This document shows, in pieces, positions 41,846-51,094 of a stretch of 64,000 nt of DNA. The notes beneath the pieces were generated by a model. That model saw nothing but the letters and a program-made list of their open reading frames with translations, ran no database searches and had not been told where the DNA came from. The stretch spans positions 2,728,001 through 2,792,000 of the forward strand of contig NZ_BIFQ01000001.1 of the NCBI RefSeq assembly GCF_003967515.1, written 5' to 3'. Origin of the DNA: Dictyobacter aurantiacus (GTDB lineage: Bacteria > Chloroflexota > Ktedonobacteria > Ktedonobacterales > Ktedonobacteraceae). The position numbers and the translations under genes are program-made. Each line of letters begins with the position of its first letter. Positions within the stretch are counted from its first letter, which is position 1.

Positions 41846-41849
41846 CGCG

Positions 41850-42455
41850 CTACGCGCCAAAATTCTTTAATTTGTTTTCTAGAGTCTGGTTTTGCGTGGC
41901 CACGCGCCGCTTGCGCTTCTCGGCATAGGCCAGCAGCCGCTCTTTGATGGTGGGATCTGCGATCGCCAGCTCTTTAGCGGCGTGGATGGCCGCGTTCACC
42001 GCGCCAGCATCCCCGATGGCCATCACGGCGACTGGAGCACCTTCGGGCATCTGCACCATCGAGAGCAGGGCATCGATGCCTTTGAGCGCGCCAAGATCGC
42101 GAGGGACGCCGATCACCGGCAGATCCGCCCGCAGGTCGGCGATGTTGCCGGGTAGATGGGCCGCGCCGCCTGCGCAGGCAATGATCACCTGCACGGATGA
42201 GGGTAGATTATCGATATGTTCGACTACGGTGCGCAGATCGCGATGGACCGAGTTGATCTGCACCAGGCAGGGGATGCCGAATTCGTTGCGTAAGGTATCC
42301 ACCGCCTTCATCATCAAAGGAAGATCCGAATCGCTGCCCATCGTGATCAACACCTTTGGCTCGCCTTGCGCCGCCGGGCCGACCCCTTCGGGCGAGACCA
42401 GGACGCCATGCTCCTGGCTGAGCGCGGCGCGTATCTGTTGCTGATTGTCTGACAT
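41850..42455 (-). CDS. purE: N5-carboxyaminoimidazole ribonucleotide mutase
   Basis: The 201-aa protein has the class I PurE motifs GSDSDLPLM and AGGAAHLPG (catalytic His), plus GVPRDLGALKGIDALLSM near the substrate loop. The first 30 residues are an extension compared with typical 160-170 aa PurE. It converts N5-CAIR to CAIR in purine synthesis, working with PurK. The gene starts 8 bp after the purK stop and is co-transcribed. No strong ribosome-binding site is seen, which may mean translational coupling. Confidence 0.95.
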   Translation of the reverse strand: MSDNQQQIRAALSQEHGVLVSPEGVGPAAQGEPKVLITMGSDSDLPLMMKAVDTLRNEFGIPCLVQINSVHRDLRTVVEHIDNLPSSVQVIIACAGGAAHLPGNIADLRADLPVIGVPRDLGALKGIDALLSMVQMPEGAPVAVMAIGDAGAVNAAIHAAKELAIADPTIKERLLAYAEKRKRRVATQNQTLENKLKNFGA

Positions 42456-42463
42456 GATGTTCG

Positions 42464-43624
42464 CTATATCGAGAGCGTTGCCCTCGCCTCCTTCGCTTGC
42501 TTGTAGACCCTGTCCAGGTCCTCTCCGACCACGGTGATATGCCCCATTTTGCGATCGATTTTGGTTTCGCGCTTGCCATAAATATGTGGGAAGACATGCT
42601 CGTGATCATAGTCACGGGACCACTGTACGTCGGCGGGTCCGTTGCGCTCTCCCAGGATGTTTTCCATCACTGCCGCTGGATAGAGCATCGTCGTGGGGGT
42701 CAGTGAGAGGTTGGTGATGGCGCGCAGGTGCTGCTCAAACTGGGATGTCTGGCACGCTTCAATGGTGTAGTGGCCCGAATTATGCGGGCGTGGGGCGATC
42801 TCATTCAGCCATAGTTTGCCCTGCTTATCTAGAAACATCTCGACTCCGAAGATGCCGATCCCTTCCAGTCGATCAATGCTCTCGCTGGCCATCTTCCGCG
42901 CCTCGGCCTGCACTTCGTCCGGTATCTGAGCAGGCGCCAGCACCGTCAGACAGATGTCGCGCTCGTGGATCATCTCGACAACCGGGAAGGAGGCGCTCTC
43001 CCCACGTTCGTTGCGGGCAATCATAATGCCGAGTTCTTTATCCAGGTCGATGCACTTCTCCACGTAGAGCTCGCGATCGCCCAGCTTCGTGCGTGCGCTC
43101 TCGATGTCCTCAGGACCATTGACGCGGGCGTTGCCACGTCCATCGTAGGCATCTTTCTTCGCCTTCAGGACCAGTGGATAGCCCCATTCACGGGCCGCTT
43201 GCTCGATATCGTTCCGTGAAGAGACCGAGCGGTAGGGCGCCACCGCGATGCCGTGTCGCGCTAGAAATTCCTTCTGCTCAAATTTATTCTGGATAATCGC
43301 CAGCAATTCCGGCGAAGGATAGATCTTTACGCCCTCAGCTTGCAGATCTTGCAACGCCTGCGTATTGATATGCTCGATTTCATAAGTCAGAATATCCGCA
43401 CGATCCGCCAGCTGCTTTAGTGCCACCGGATCCTTTAAACTGCCCACGATCTGTTTCGCTACCACCGATGCCGGACATGCAGGCGTCGGGTCCAGAACTA
43501 CCACTGAAGCAAAACCCAGCTTACGGGCCGCTTCACTGATCATCAAACCTAATTGGCCACCCCCGATAATACCAATCCGGGTGCGAGCAATAATTGCTGC
43601 TTCCTGAGAATGTTCTGTATTCAC
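42464..43624 (-). CDS. purK: 5-(carboxyamino)imidazole ribonucleotide synthase
   Basis: The start was placed at the GTG giving (M)NTEHSQEAA, with AAGGAGAG seven bases upstream; a longer frame lacks this. The 386-aa ATP-grasp enzyme shows GIIGGGQLGLMISEAARKLG at the N-terminus, the ATP-binding PLVLKAKKDAYDGRGNARV, VEKCIDLDKELGIM and the metal-binding NEIAPRPHNSGHYTIEA. It makes N5-CAIR from AIR, bicarbonate and ATP. It leads the purK-purE pair. Upstream on the minus strand is a TATAAT-like box in TTTATAATTT. Confidence 0.95.
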   Translation of the reverse strand: MNTEHSQEAAIIARTRIGIIGGGQLGLMISEAARKLGFASVVVLDPTPACPASVVAKQIVGSLKDPVALKQLADRADILTYEIEHINTQALQDLQAEGVKIYPSPELLAIIQNKFEQKEFLARHGIAVAPYRSVSSRNDIEQAAREWGYPLVLKAKKDAYDGRGNARVNGPEDIESARTKLGDRELYVEKCIDLDKELGIMIARNERGESASFPVVEMIHERDICLTVLAPAQIPDEVQAEARKMASESIDRLEGIGIFGVEMFLDKQGKLWLNEIAPRPHNSGHYTIEACQTSQFEQHLRAITNLSLTPTTMLYPAAVMENILGERNGPADVQWSRDYDHEHVFPHIYGKRETKIDRKMGHITVVGEDLDRVYKQAKEARATLSI

Positions 43625-43791
43625 TGATCGGCTCTCCTTTGTATCACGCTGATTTATTGTAAACATGAGCCCGTGTCACTGTCAAACGGAAATTATAAAC
43701 AAATCTTAAAGAAAATTGATATTAGATCTTCGCCCATCGCACCCAAAAACACAGCGAATTCTCAAATTCGCCAAACTGATCGCTTTCAGCC

Positions 43792-43864
43792 TTGATTTTT
43801 GGGCGAAAATATGTTAATATTGTATATGTGTTCGAGAGAAGCCAGCAAATTGGCTTCTTTTTTT
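43792..43864 (+). ncRNA. Candidate very short transcript (promoter plus terminator)
   Basis: TTGATT (43792-43797), a 17-bp spacer and TAATAT (43815-43820) would start transcription near 43827. A hairpin AGAAGCC-AGCAAATT-GGCTTCT (43837-43858) with a T-run to 43864 would stop it after about 38 nt. No plus-strand gene lies just upstream to need a terminator. It may be a small RNA or an attenuator for the selenoprotein-like gene. Confidence 0.4.
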
Positions 43865-43975
43865 GTGCCTATTTCCTCCTCTTTCTATTTCTTTCCAACA
43901 AAGTGTCTTATCCCCCTCTAATTGAGGTACGTGAGATTCCCTGCACGGGCGTCCGCGTGCGTGACCGCATTGATG

Positions 43976-44025
43976 TTGTGAGTTGGAGTGACAGGCGCGC
44001 CAGCGCCTGTCACTCCAACTCACAA
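43976..44025. repeat. 23-bp-arm palindrome upstream of the AhpD-like gene
   Basis: Arms 43976-43998 and 44003-44025 pair perfectly around GCCA, with a GGCGC/GCGCC tip and an A-run after the right arm. Confidence 0.9.
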
Positions 44026-44143
44026 AAAACTTCTGAGCACCGTAGGTGCGAAAGTTTGTGCAGGTCTGGCTTGCATGCAGATTGTCTGTCCAATAAAATA
44101 AGGATGATATTATTCCATTGTTTATTTGGGGAGGAGGATGTGT

Positions 44144-44650
44144 ATGCCACGCATTCAACCTGATGACTCGGTACAGCTGCCCGAGTATGCTACTGGTGGT
44201 AGCTCGACGATGACTACACTGTTTAAGACTATGGCGCATCGACCTGATATTATGCAGAGCTCCATGCAACTGGTGGAGGCTGCCATGCGCGGAGGTACTG
44301 TGGAGCCGCAGCTCAAGGAGCTGTTAGCCATCCGCGTCTCTCAGGTGAACTCCTGCTTCTATTGAGAGAACGCGCACACTGCCTTGGCAAGGCAGATGGG
44401 ATTAGATGAGGCACTGCTTGATGCCCTCTATCATATCGATCAGCATCGACACCTGTTTACGGATCGCGAGCTGGTCGCGCTGCGTTACGCGGAAATTGTC
44501 ACTACCAGTGCTCGTGATGTGGATGAAAATCTGTGGGATGAATTGCAATCCCACTTTGACGATGGCGAGATCGTCGAATTGACCACCGTCATCGGCATCT
44601 TCAACTTTTTCAACCGCTTCGCGGACGCCTTAAGACTTGACGAAGCCTGA
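44144..44650 (+). CDS. AhpD-like (carboxymuconolactone decarboxylase family) protein with in-frame TGA, candidate selenoprotein
   Basis: The frame from ATG 44144 (GGAGGAGG upstream) to the stop at 44650 is continuous apart from one TGA at 44363-44365, codon 74. The residues before and after it fit one CMD/AhpD domain: VSQVNSCFY, TGA, ENAHTALARQMGLDE. In this family that position is the second Cys of the CxxC redox pair, followed three residues later by the proton-relay His. The motif would thus be C-F-Y-U with His at +4. The frame on both sides keeps family-like sequence to the end (FNFFNRFADAL), so it is not decayed. A perfect hairpin lies 13 bases downstream. The likely role is peroxide or thiol-based redox defence. 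A nonsense-mutated pseudogene is the alternative. Confidence 0.75.
44379..44395 (+). promoter_or_regulatory. Candidate bacterial SECIS hairpin
   Basis: CTGCCTT (44379-44385) pairs perfectly with AAGGCAG (44389-44395) around the loop GGC. The stem begins 13 nt and the loop 20 nt after the TGA, matching the spacing of bacterial SECIS elements, which also carry G residues in a small apical loop. The hairpin lies inside the reading frame. Confidence 0.65.
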
Positions 44651-44714
44651 AGCCGGGTGTTGAATATTGATAGCAATTATTGATGACCGGGCTACATTCA
44701 GGAGTAAATATAGT

Positions 44715-44954
44715 ATGCCTACCAGTGAAGAAAAATATCAGGCACTTTTAAATGATCTACGCGAGCTGGGCGTTTACCTGCACGGACGCGGCGATAAGAC
44801 GCACGCCCTTTCCCAGCAGTTCGCCGAAAACGCGAAAAAAGATGCCTCTAACCGCGAGTTTGATCTTAACCAGTCACGTATGCTGGACTATCAACACCAC
44901 CTGTGGCATGAGATAGGGAATTTGGTAGATAAGCTGATCAAACAGCACGAATAA
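44715..44954 (+). CDS. Small helical protein of unknown function
   Basis: The 79-aa protein starts at the ATG giving MPTSEEKYQA, with AGGAG eleven bases upstream; a TTG farther upstream in frame is less likely. It is soluble, charged and predicted helical, with one His-rich stretch (YQHHLWHE). It follows the candidate selenoprotein by 64 bp and is probably co-transcribed. No family is recognised. A palindromic terminator follows at once. Confidence 0.55.
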   Translation: MPTSEEKYQALLNDLRELGVYLHGRGDKTHALSQQFAENAKKDASNREFDLNQSRMLDYQHHLWHEIGNLVDKLIKQHE

Positions 44955-44956
44955 GC

Positions 44957-45006
44957 ATGATAAAAAGTGGGGAGCCGTCGCGCGACGGCTCCCCACTTTT
45001 TATCAT
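44957..45006. terminator. Perfect 50-bp palindromic bidirectional terminator
   Basis: Bases 44957-44981 are the exact complement of 44982-45006, with GTGGGGAGCCGTCGC in the stem and T-runs on both strands (CTTTTTATC). It separates the small plus-strand gene from convergent ychF. Confidence 0.93.
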
Positions 45007-45015
45007 ATCCAGAAC

Positions 45016-46191
<1,176 letters not shown>

Positions 46192-46707
46192 AATGTTCTC
46201 TTCCCTCTCCTCAATAATCTATCAAATAGCGATAATCTATCATCTATAACTGGCACATATTGTATCCCAACCCGCAACTCGTCTCCCCGCTTCTCAGCCG
46301 GAGATGCAGGAGGGCGGCGAACCCTCCTGCCGGAGTGCAGGGAGAGCATGTCGGGAGCATACTCAAAGTCCCCCATTGGCGTCAACTTAAGGAGTGCAGG
46401 GCGAGCATGCCGTGGGCATACTAAACTCCCTGCCGGGGTATGGGCGAGCATGCTTCCAACCCGCTCAAGTCCTCGCCTACCCTCTGTGCTCGCAAAGCGG
46501 AGGTGCAGGAGGGCGGCTAGCCCTCCTGCCGGGGTTGCAGGGGTGTCCCCTGCCTATCTCCTCATAATTTGGTGCCACCGCAGGCGGCACCAAATCATGG
46601 AAAAAGTCCTGGACCACATTATAGCTGACTTGACGCAGTCAAAGCCAGACACTACAATATCTGTTGACATACAACACTTTCCATATATATTTAGGAGGAG
46701 TCCCTTA
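46192..46707. repeat. Cluster of hairpin repeats between divergent ychF and the FmdB-type gene
   Basis: The gap is built almost entirely of repeat pieces. There is an AGGAGGGCGGCGAACCCTCCT hairpin near 46308, three GCGAGCATGC-like blocks (46335-46455), and a full three-hairpin element at 46499-46600 (CAGGAGGGCGGC-TAGCCCTCCTG, GGGG-TGT-CCCC, and GGTGCCACCGCAGGCGGCACC). TTGACA (46664-46669) with TATATT (46686-46691) could be the promoter of the FmdB-type gene. Confidence 0.75.
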
Positions 46708-46935
46708 ATGCCATTGTTCGAGTATTACTGCGCAGATTGCAAATCCAGATTTGAGCTCCTCGTCAGCCACAAGCATGCTGATGACGTTGTTTGTACGAAA
46801 TGCCATAGCGAAAAAGTTCGTCGGCTGCTCTCAGTTTTCGCGGCCCCCCGTGGGGCGGGCGAAGATTATTCATTTGACGATGCACCCGCGACAGGCGGCT
46901 GTGGCTGTGGTGGCGGCTCCTGTGGTTGTCACTGA
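46708..46935 (+). CDS. FmdB-family zinc-ribbon protein
   Basis: The 75-aa protein starts at ATG with GGAGGAG upstream. The N-terminal MPLFEYYCADC with C8, C11, C29 and C32 is the FmdB zinc ribbon (regulatory protein, FmdB family). The C-terminus is Gly/Cys-rich: GGCGCGGGSCGCH, a cysteine cluster that could bind a metal. Its name comes from formamidase regulation in Methylophilus, but function in most bacteria is unknown. A longer reading frame exists but runs through repeats. Confidence 0.85.
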   Translation: MPLFEYYCADCKSRFELLVSHKHADDVVCTKCHSEKVRRLLSVFAAPRGAGEDYSFDDAPATGGCGCGGGSCGCH

Positions 46936-47016
46936 TCTCCTCTTTATCGGATATCGACAATGACAGGTCCCTTGTTTTTCTATCAACTTTCCTAAGACGA
47001 AATCAGGTTTGTCTTT

Positions 47017-47526
47017 ATGTTATTCAACAAAGTGAGCTACCGACGCGGCATCATTGAAGGGGTTATTATCTATGCCATCGGTAGGCTCGGAGCGCTAATT
47101 ACCCCCGCTGTCTTTCCCGATTGGATGTTTGTCGCGGTCCCCTTACTGTTTTTAGTGTTCCAGTATATTCTACCACCAGTGTGGGCGGCGCGCCGCATGA
47201 CCTCAACGAAGCGAGAGCGACTCAGCAAGCGTTTCTGGCTCCTGGGACCACGTATCGCCGCTATCTGCCTGGGACTGGATATCATCATTAGCCTGTGTTG
47301 TGGCTTGCCCTTAACAATGTTTGAGGTACAGCAGGGCCCCGCCTTGCTGCGACTGTTCGCGCGCGGCGCCAGCCATCTGACCCTGACCGGCTACCTGTTC
47401 TATGAACTGCGTACCGCCGTCTTTTTGTTTGTCTTTTACACAATCGCGGTCGTCTGTACGCGCCTGGCCGGTGGTGGCTTCCTGCGTTTTACTATGCCCG
47501 CGGGCGGTAATCGCGTAACATTGTAA
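47017..47526 (+). CDS. Small multi-spanning membrane protein
   Basis: The 169-aa protein has about four TM helices (VIIYAIGRLGALI; FVAVPLLFLVFQYILPPVW; IAAICLGLDIIISLCCGLPL; AVFLFVFYTIAVVCTRL). Basic residues between the helices suggest cytoplasmic loops. No family signature is recognised and there are no polar active-site patterns. It sits between the FmdB-type gene and parAB with an AGG-weak ribosome-binding site, so its translation may be low. Confidence 0.55.
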   Translation: MLFNKVSYRRGIIEGVIIYAIGRLGALITPAVFPDWMFVAVPLLFLVFQYILPPVWAARRMTSTKRERLSKRFWLLGPRIAAICLGLDIIISLCCGLPLTMFEVQQGPALLRLFARGASHLTLTGYLFYELRTAVFLFVFYTIAVVCTRLAGGGFLRFTMPAGGNRVTL

Positions 47527-47553
47527 TTTTTATAGATACTCTGAGCATCCATA

Positions 47554-47581
47554 AGGGTTCATACTAGTATAGCTGAACCCT
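47554..47581 (+). terminator. Hairpin between the membrane gene and parA
   Basis: AGGGTTCA (47554-47561) pairs with TGAACCCT (47574-47581). The T-rich stretch following is loose, so termination may be weak. Farther downstream, ATCACA-CTAT-TGTGAT (47727-47742) is a perfect palindrome about 100 bp before parA and could be an operator. Confidence 0.5.
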
Positions 47582-47839
47582 ATCTGTTGCTGTGTAAATT
47601 CTTTTTATCTCTCCATTATAGTGTTTATTGTAGCCGGTATTATTCTACTTATCACTTTATCTGCATGTCTGATAATACCGATACGCCTTTCGCCCACATA
47701 GGCAGTTGCGCGCTCAAATAGAGACAATCACACTATTGTGATAAGTCATGTTGCTTCTCTCTGATACATTTGTTACAATGTGCCTGAAGCGGAGCTTTAT
47801 GGTCTTCGGCATGGAAGAGGAAAGGTATGGTCGCATCCG

Positions 47840-48610
47840 GTGTCAAAAGTGTACGCAATTACGAACCAAAAAGGCGGGGTCGGCAAGACAACTTCGGCTA
47901 TCAACCTGGCTACGTACCTGGCTGCCGCCGGGCGCAGGGTATTGCTGGTTGATATGGACCCGCAGGCCAACGCCTCGAGTGGGATTGGCGTGTTGAAAAA
48001 TAAGCGAACACATACAATCTATGATTTGCTTGTACAAGAGAATGATGAAATTTCTATATTTGATGTGATTGTTCCAACTTCGCGTCGGGAGCTGGTGGTG
48101 GCCCCCTGTACCGTTGATCTGGCCGCGGCCGAGGTTGAACTGGTTGGCGCGATCGCTCGTGAACATCGCCTGCGCCAGATTCTGGAGCCTATTCGCGAGC
48201 GCTGCGATTACGTTATTATCGATTGTCCTCCCTCCCTTGGTCTGTTGACGGTGAACGCTCTGGTGGCCGCTGATGGTATCATTATTCCTATTCAGTGTGA
48301 ATACCTGGCGCTGGAGGGGTTAAGCCAGCTCTTGAATACCGTAAATATCGTGAAGTCAAAGCTGAATTCAAAACTGTATATTGTTGGTGTGATCCTGACG
48401 ATGTTTGACTCACGTACACGGCTGGCGGCCGATATTGTGCGCGAGGTACGCAGTCATTTCCCACAGGAAGTGTTTCAAACAATTATTAATCGAAATGTTC
48501 GCCTAAGTGAGGCTCCTAGCTTCGGCCAGGCGATCCTGGATTACGATCCTACTTCCCCTGGGGGCCTGGCGTATCGCGCACTTGCCGAGGAGGTAATGGC
48601 TCGTGGCTAA
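47840..48610 (+). CDS. parA: Chromosome partitioning ATPase ParA/Soj
   Basis: The start was placed at the GTG giving (M)SKVYAITNQ, 256 aa; a purine-rich stretch GAGGAAAGG lies 14 bases upstream, and a farther GTG at 47780 would add 20 aa. The deviant Walker A KGGVGKTT is followed by VDMDPQANASSGIGV and the Walker B region YVIIDCPPSLGLLTVNAL. It works with ParB to move and separate origins. ParB overlaps its end by eight bases, so both are translationally coupled. No parS-like site (TGTTTCACGTGAAACA) was seen by eye in the window. Confidence 0.95.
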   Translation: MSKVYAITNQKGGVGKTTSAINLATYLAAAGRRVLLVDMDPQANASSGIGVLKNKRTHTIYDLLVQENDEISIFDVIVPTSRRELVVAPCTVDLAAAEVELVGAIAREHRLRQILEPIRERCDYVIIDCPPSLGLLTVNALVAADGIIIPIQCEYLALEGLSQLLNTVNIVKSKLNSKLYIVGVILTMFDSRTRLAADIVREVRSHFPQEVFQTIINRNVRLSEAPSFGQAILDYDPTSPGGLAYRALAEEVMARG

Positions 48611-49607
48611 ACCAAAATCCGGGCTGGGACGTGGTCTGGATGCGTTAATCTCTGGCGCTTCCGATGTGATGTCCGCCCAACAACCGGCTAGAGTTCCTGC
48701 CGATACTCTGCCTCTGGTTCCTATTGATAGCATTATCCCCAATCCGCGTCAGCCACGGCGCACGTTCCGTGATGACGATCCCCTGTTATTTGAGTTGCGA
48801 GACTCCATTAAAGAGCATGGTTTGATTCAGCCGATCGTGGTGACGCGGCTGGACGGAGCCAATAAGGCGCAGTCAGCCCAGGCCGAAAATGATTGGTTTG
48901 GCTCTTCCTCTTCCTCTGCAGTTACTGCTGCCCCCGTGGTGCAGTATCAGATCATCGCTGGTGAGCGTCGCTGGCGCGCGTCCAAACTGGCTGGATTGAC
49001 CAGCGTTCCGGTGGTCATCAAGGATGTTTCCCCCCTGGAGATGCTTGAACTGGCCCTGATTGAAAATATTCAGCGCTCAGATCTCAATCCCATTGAAGAG
49101 GCTCTGGCCTACCAGGCGCTGGTACAGGAGTTCGGTCTGACTCAGGAGTCGGTAGCGCGCCAGGTGGGTAAGGACCGGGTGACGGTTACCAACGCGTTGC
49201 GCTTGTTGCAGCTTGCTCCACGCGTTCGTGAGATGCTGGTGAATCAGGTTGAGAACTTCACGGCCGGCCATGCGCGCGCCCTGATCAACATTGAGAGCGA
49301 AGAGGCCCAGATCCAGGCTATGGAGCAGATTATTGCTCTACGTCTGAATGTACGCCAGGCGGAAGAACTGGCGACGCGTATTAAGAACGCTGAAGATCTT
49401 GAGGGAGCTATCGAGCAGGCTAATTCCGGCCCCCTGCGCTCTCCCGAACTGACCAGTCTGGAGGAGCATTTCCGTGAGGCCTTGATGGTGAAGGTCGATC
49501 TGAAATGCAATGCCAGAGGGAAAGGCAGGCTGGTCCTCCATTTTAATAATCAGGATGAATTGGATAGTCTCTACGATCGACTGGTGAAGCCACAGGAAGA
49601 TATATAA
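48603..49607 (+). CDS. parB: ParB/Spo0J partition protein
   Basis: The 334-aa protein starts at a GTG that overlaps the parA stop, with GAGGAGGT upstream. It begins with LGRGLDALISG, then the N-terminal CTPase domain with IIPNPRQPRR and the CTP-binding box GERRWRASKL, and then HTH elements (LTQESVARQVGKDRVTVTNALRLL in two parts). The C-terminal dimerisation helix lies near 295-330 (RLVLHFNNQDELDSLYDRL in part). A short insertion of about 20 aa at 85-105 (QAENDWFGSSSSS) is low complexity. It binds parS and spreads on DNA to form the partition complex. Confidence 0.95.
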   Translation: MAKPKSGLGRGLDALISGASDVMSAQQPARVPADTLPLVPIDSIIPNPRQPRRTFRDDDPLLFELRDSIKEHGLIQPIVVTRLDGANKAQSAQAENDWFGSSSSSAVTAAPVVQYQIIAGERRWRASKLAGLTSVPVVIKDVSPLEMLELALIENIQRSDLNPIEEALAYQALVQEFGLTQESVARQVGKDRVTVTNALRLLQLAPRVREMLVNQVENFTAGHARALINIESEEAQIQAMEQIIALRLNVRQAEELATRIKNAEDLEGAIEQANSGPLRSPELTSLEEHFREALMVKVDLKCNARGKGRLVLHFNNQDELDSLYDRLVKPQEDI

Positions 49608-49627
49608 CACCATAGCGGGGAGGCAAT

Positions 49628-50110
49628 ATGGCGGGGATTGAGAGTCCATTTGTGAAAGTTCGACGTCGGCTGGTTATGGCTCGTATCGAGTTTATGAGCC
49701 AGTTGGCCGCGTTTCAGCCAGAGGATTTGTCCCGCTCCCTGACTGCCGAGGGTGAGTCTCCCCTGTTGATTGCCCATCACCTGGCTACGATAGAAGTCGT
49801 GGCCTTGCAGCAGTTGCAGCGCATTCAGTCCGAAGATAATCCCCACTTTGATACTTTGCTTCAACTCCTTCCCGTTGAGACAGAGCTGGGAGATGCCGTC
49901 CTTTCTTTAGAGTCGGTGCTGGCCGAGATGTCTGACCGTCGCTCCGAGCTCCTTTCCTATCTATCGCAGGCCCCCCTCTCCAATTGGGAGCGTCCCTTTG
50001 TTTTTGCCTCGTGGGGCTCTCGAAAGTTCTATCAACTTGTGAATATGCTACCGTTACATGATCGCCAGCATGCTCGCCAACTGGCGACTATGCGCGCCCA
50101 TTTATCATAG
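49628..50110 (+). CDS. DinB-like four-helix protein
   Basis: The 160-aa protein shows the DinB/YfiT pattern: HHLATIE around residue 47-53 and HDRQHARQL near 143-151, which provide the presumed metal-binding histidines of the four-helix bundle. Such proteins are damage-inducible or act as thiol transferases with bacillithiol or mycothiol. The gene is 20 bp after parB with GGGGAGG upstream and may be in the same transcript. Enzymatic role unknown. Confidence 0.75.
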   Translation: MAGIESPFVKVRRRLVMARIEFMSQLAAFQPEDLSRSLTAEGESPLLIAHHLATIEVVALQQLQRIQSEDNPHFDTLLQLLPVETELGDAVLSLESVLAEMSDRRSELLSYLSQAPLSNWERPFVFASWGSRKFYQLVNMLPLHDRQHARQLATMRAHLS

Positions 50111-50275
50111 TTTGACGCTTGTAGGCTGATTCGTGAGATAAAATCCCCATTTGTTTAATGGCTATACTGGGAATATGAAAGTATATGAAGCAACCTGGCA
50201 TGTTTGTAATCTGTGAGGATGCGACTTTCACAATCACTTTGCCGTTTGGCTGCTCTGGTTGGAAGGAGTCTTTTT

Positions 50276-51094
50276 ATGCACTATCCCGATACCGATGATC
50301 ATCATTTGCATACGACTGTGGCTACGGAGTCGCTGACTCTTTCTCCTACACTTTTAACTGATAATGAAAAACAACGGCTGGCAACCGGCGTTGCTGATAG
50401 TCGCAATATAACGGCGGGTCAGCCTACAACCCAGGTGCGCGTGCTGATTGTGGATGATCATGCGTTGATCCGTGAGGGGTTGAGTCAGCTCTTCTCCCTG
50501 GAAGATGATATTGAGGTGGTGGGTGACGCGGTGGATGGTTTTTCGGCCCTGGAGAAGATTCGTCAGGTCCATCCAGATGTGGTGTTGATGGATATTAATT
50601 TGCCCGTGGTGGATGGTATCGCTATTACGCGTCAGGTGACCCAGCAGTTTCCGGATGTGGCGGTGATTATGCTGACTATGCATCGTCAGAATCAGCAGAT
50701 TGTGGAGGCGATGCGCAATGGGGCGCGTGGCTATATTTTGAAGAGCGCGACGGCCCGCGAGGTGGCTCAGGCGATTCGTACCGTCCATGCGGGCGGTGTG
50801 GCTATCTCTCCTTCCTTGACCGGTGTGTTGGTGAATGAATTGCGCCGCCAGCCAGAGGCGATAACCACTCCCACGGGTCAGCATGTGGCTCAGCTATCGG
50901 AGAAGGAGGTCGAGATTATTCGTTACCTGGCCGCCGGCATGAGCAATAAGGAGATCGCTGAACGCCTGGCTTATTCAGAAAAGACGGTCAAGAATTATCT
51001 TTCGATCATCTTCCAGAAGCTGCATCTGCGTGATCGCACCCAGGTGGCTATCTTCGCGCTGCGCCAGGGTCTGTTACCGGATGAAGAGGGCTAA
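50276..51094 (+). CDS. NarL/LuxR-family response regulator
   Basis: The start was placed at the ATG giving MHYPDTDDHH, with GGAAGGAG upstream (272 aa). The first 55 aa are a His/Thr-rich extension. The receiver domain follows (VRVLIVDDHALIREG), with the phosphoacceptor Asp in DVVLMDINLPVVDG and the Lys in YILKSATARE. The C-terminal HTH is LuxR-type (LSEKEVEIIRYLAAGMSNKEI). Its stop overlaps that of the convergent histidine kinase by four bases, so the two are a pair on opposite strands, which is not the usual tandem arrangement. Confidence 0.9.
   Translation: MHYPDTDDHHLHTTVATESLTLSPTLLTDNEKQRLATGVADSRNITAGQPTTQVRVLIVDDHALIREGLSQLFSLEDDIEVVGDAVDGFSALEKIRQVHPDVVLMDINLPVVDGIAITRQVTQQFPDVAVIMLTMHRQNQQIVEAMRNGARGYILKSATAREVAQAIRTVHAGGVAISPSLTGVLVNELRRQPEAITTPTGQHVAQLSEKEVEIIRYLAAGMSNKEIAERLAYSEKTVKNYLSIIFQKLHLRDRTQVAIFALRQGLLPDEEG

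Larger units (their letters stand above)
43625..44143. other. Divergent intergenic region with a short promoter-terminator unit and a palindrome
   Basis: No gene of useful length is seen in this 519-bp gap. It has the purK promoter side, a plus-strand promoter followed at once by an intrinsic terminator (43792-43864), a palindrome (43976-44025), and the repeat gagcaccgtaggtgcgaaa shared with 6814. Confidence 0.6.

Noticed and set aside
44384..44650. Separate small gene starting at ATG 44384 after the TGA
   Set aside because: It is in the same frame as the upstream part, lacks a ribosome-binding site at the right distance, and completes the CMD domain, so one gene with a recoded TGA is more likely.
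47727..47742. parS site near parAB
   Set aside because: ATCACA-N4-TGTGAT is palindromic but does not match the parS consensus TGTTTCACGTGAAACA, and no other match was seen by eye in the window.
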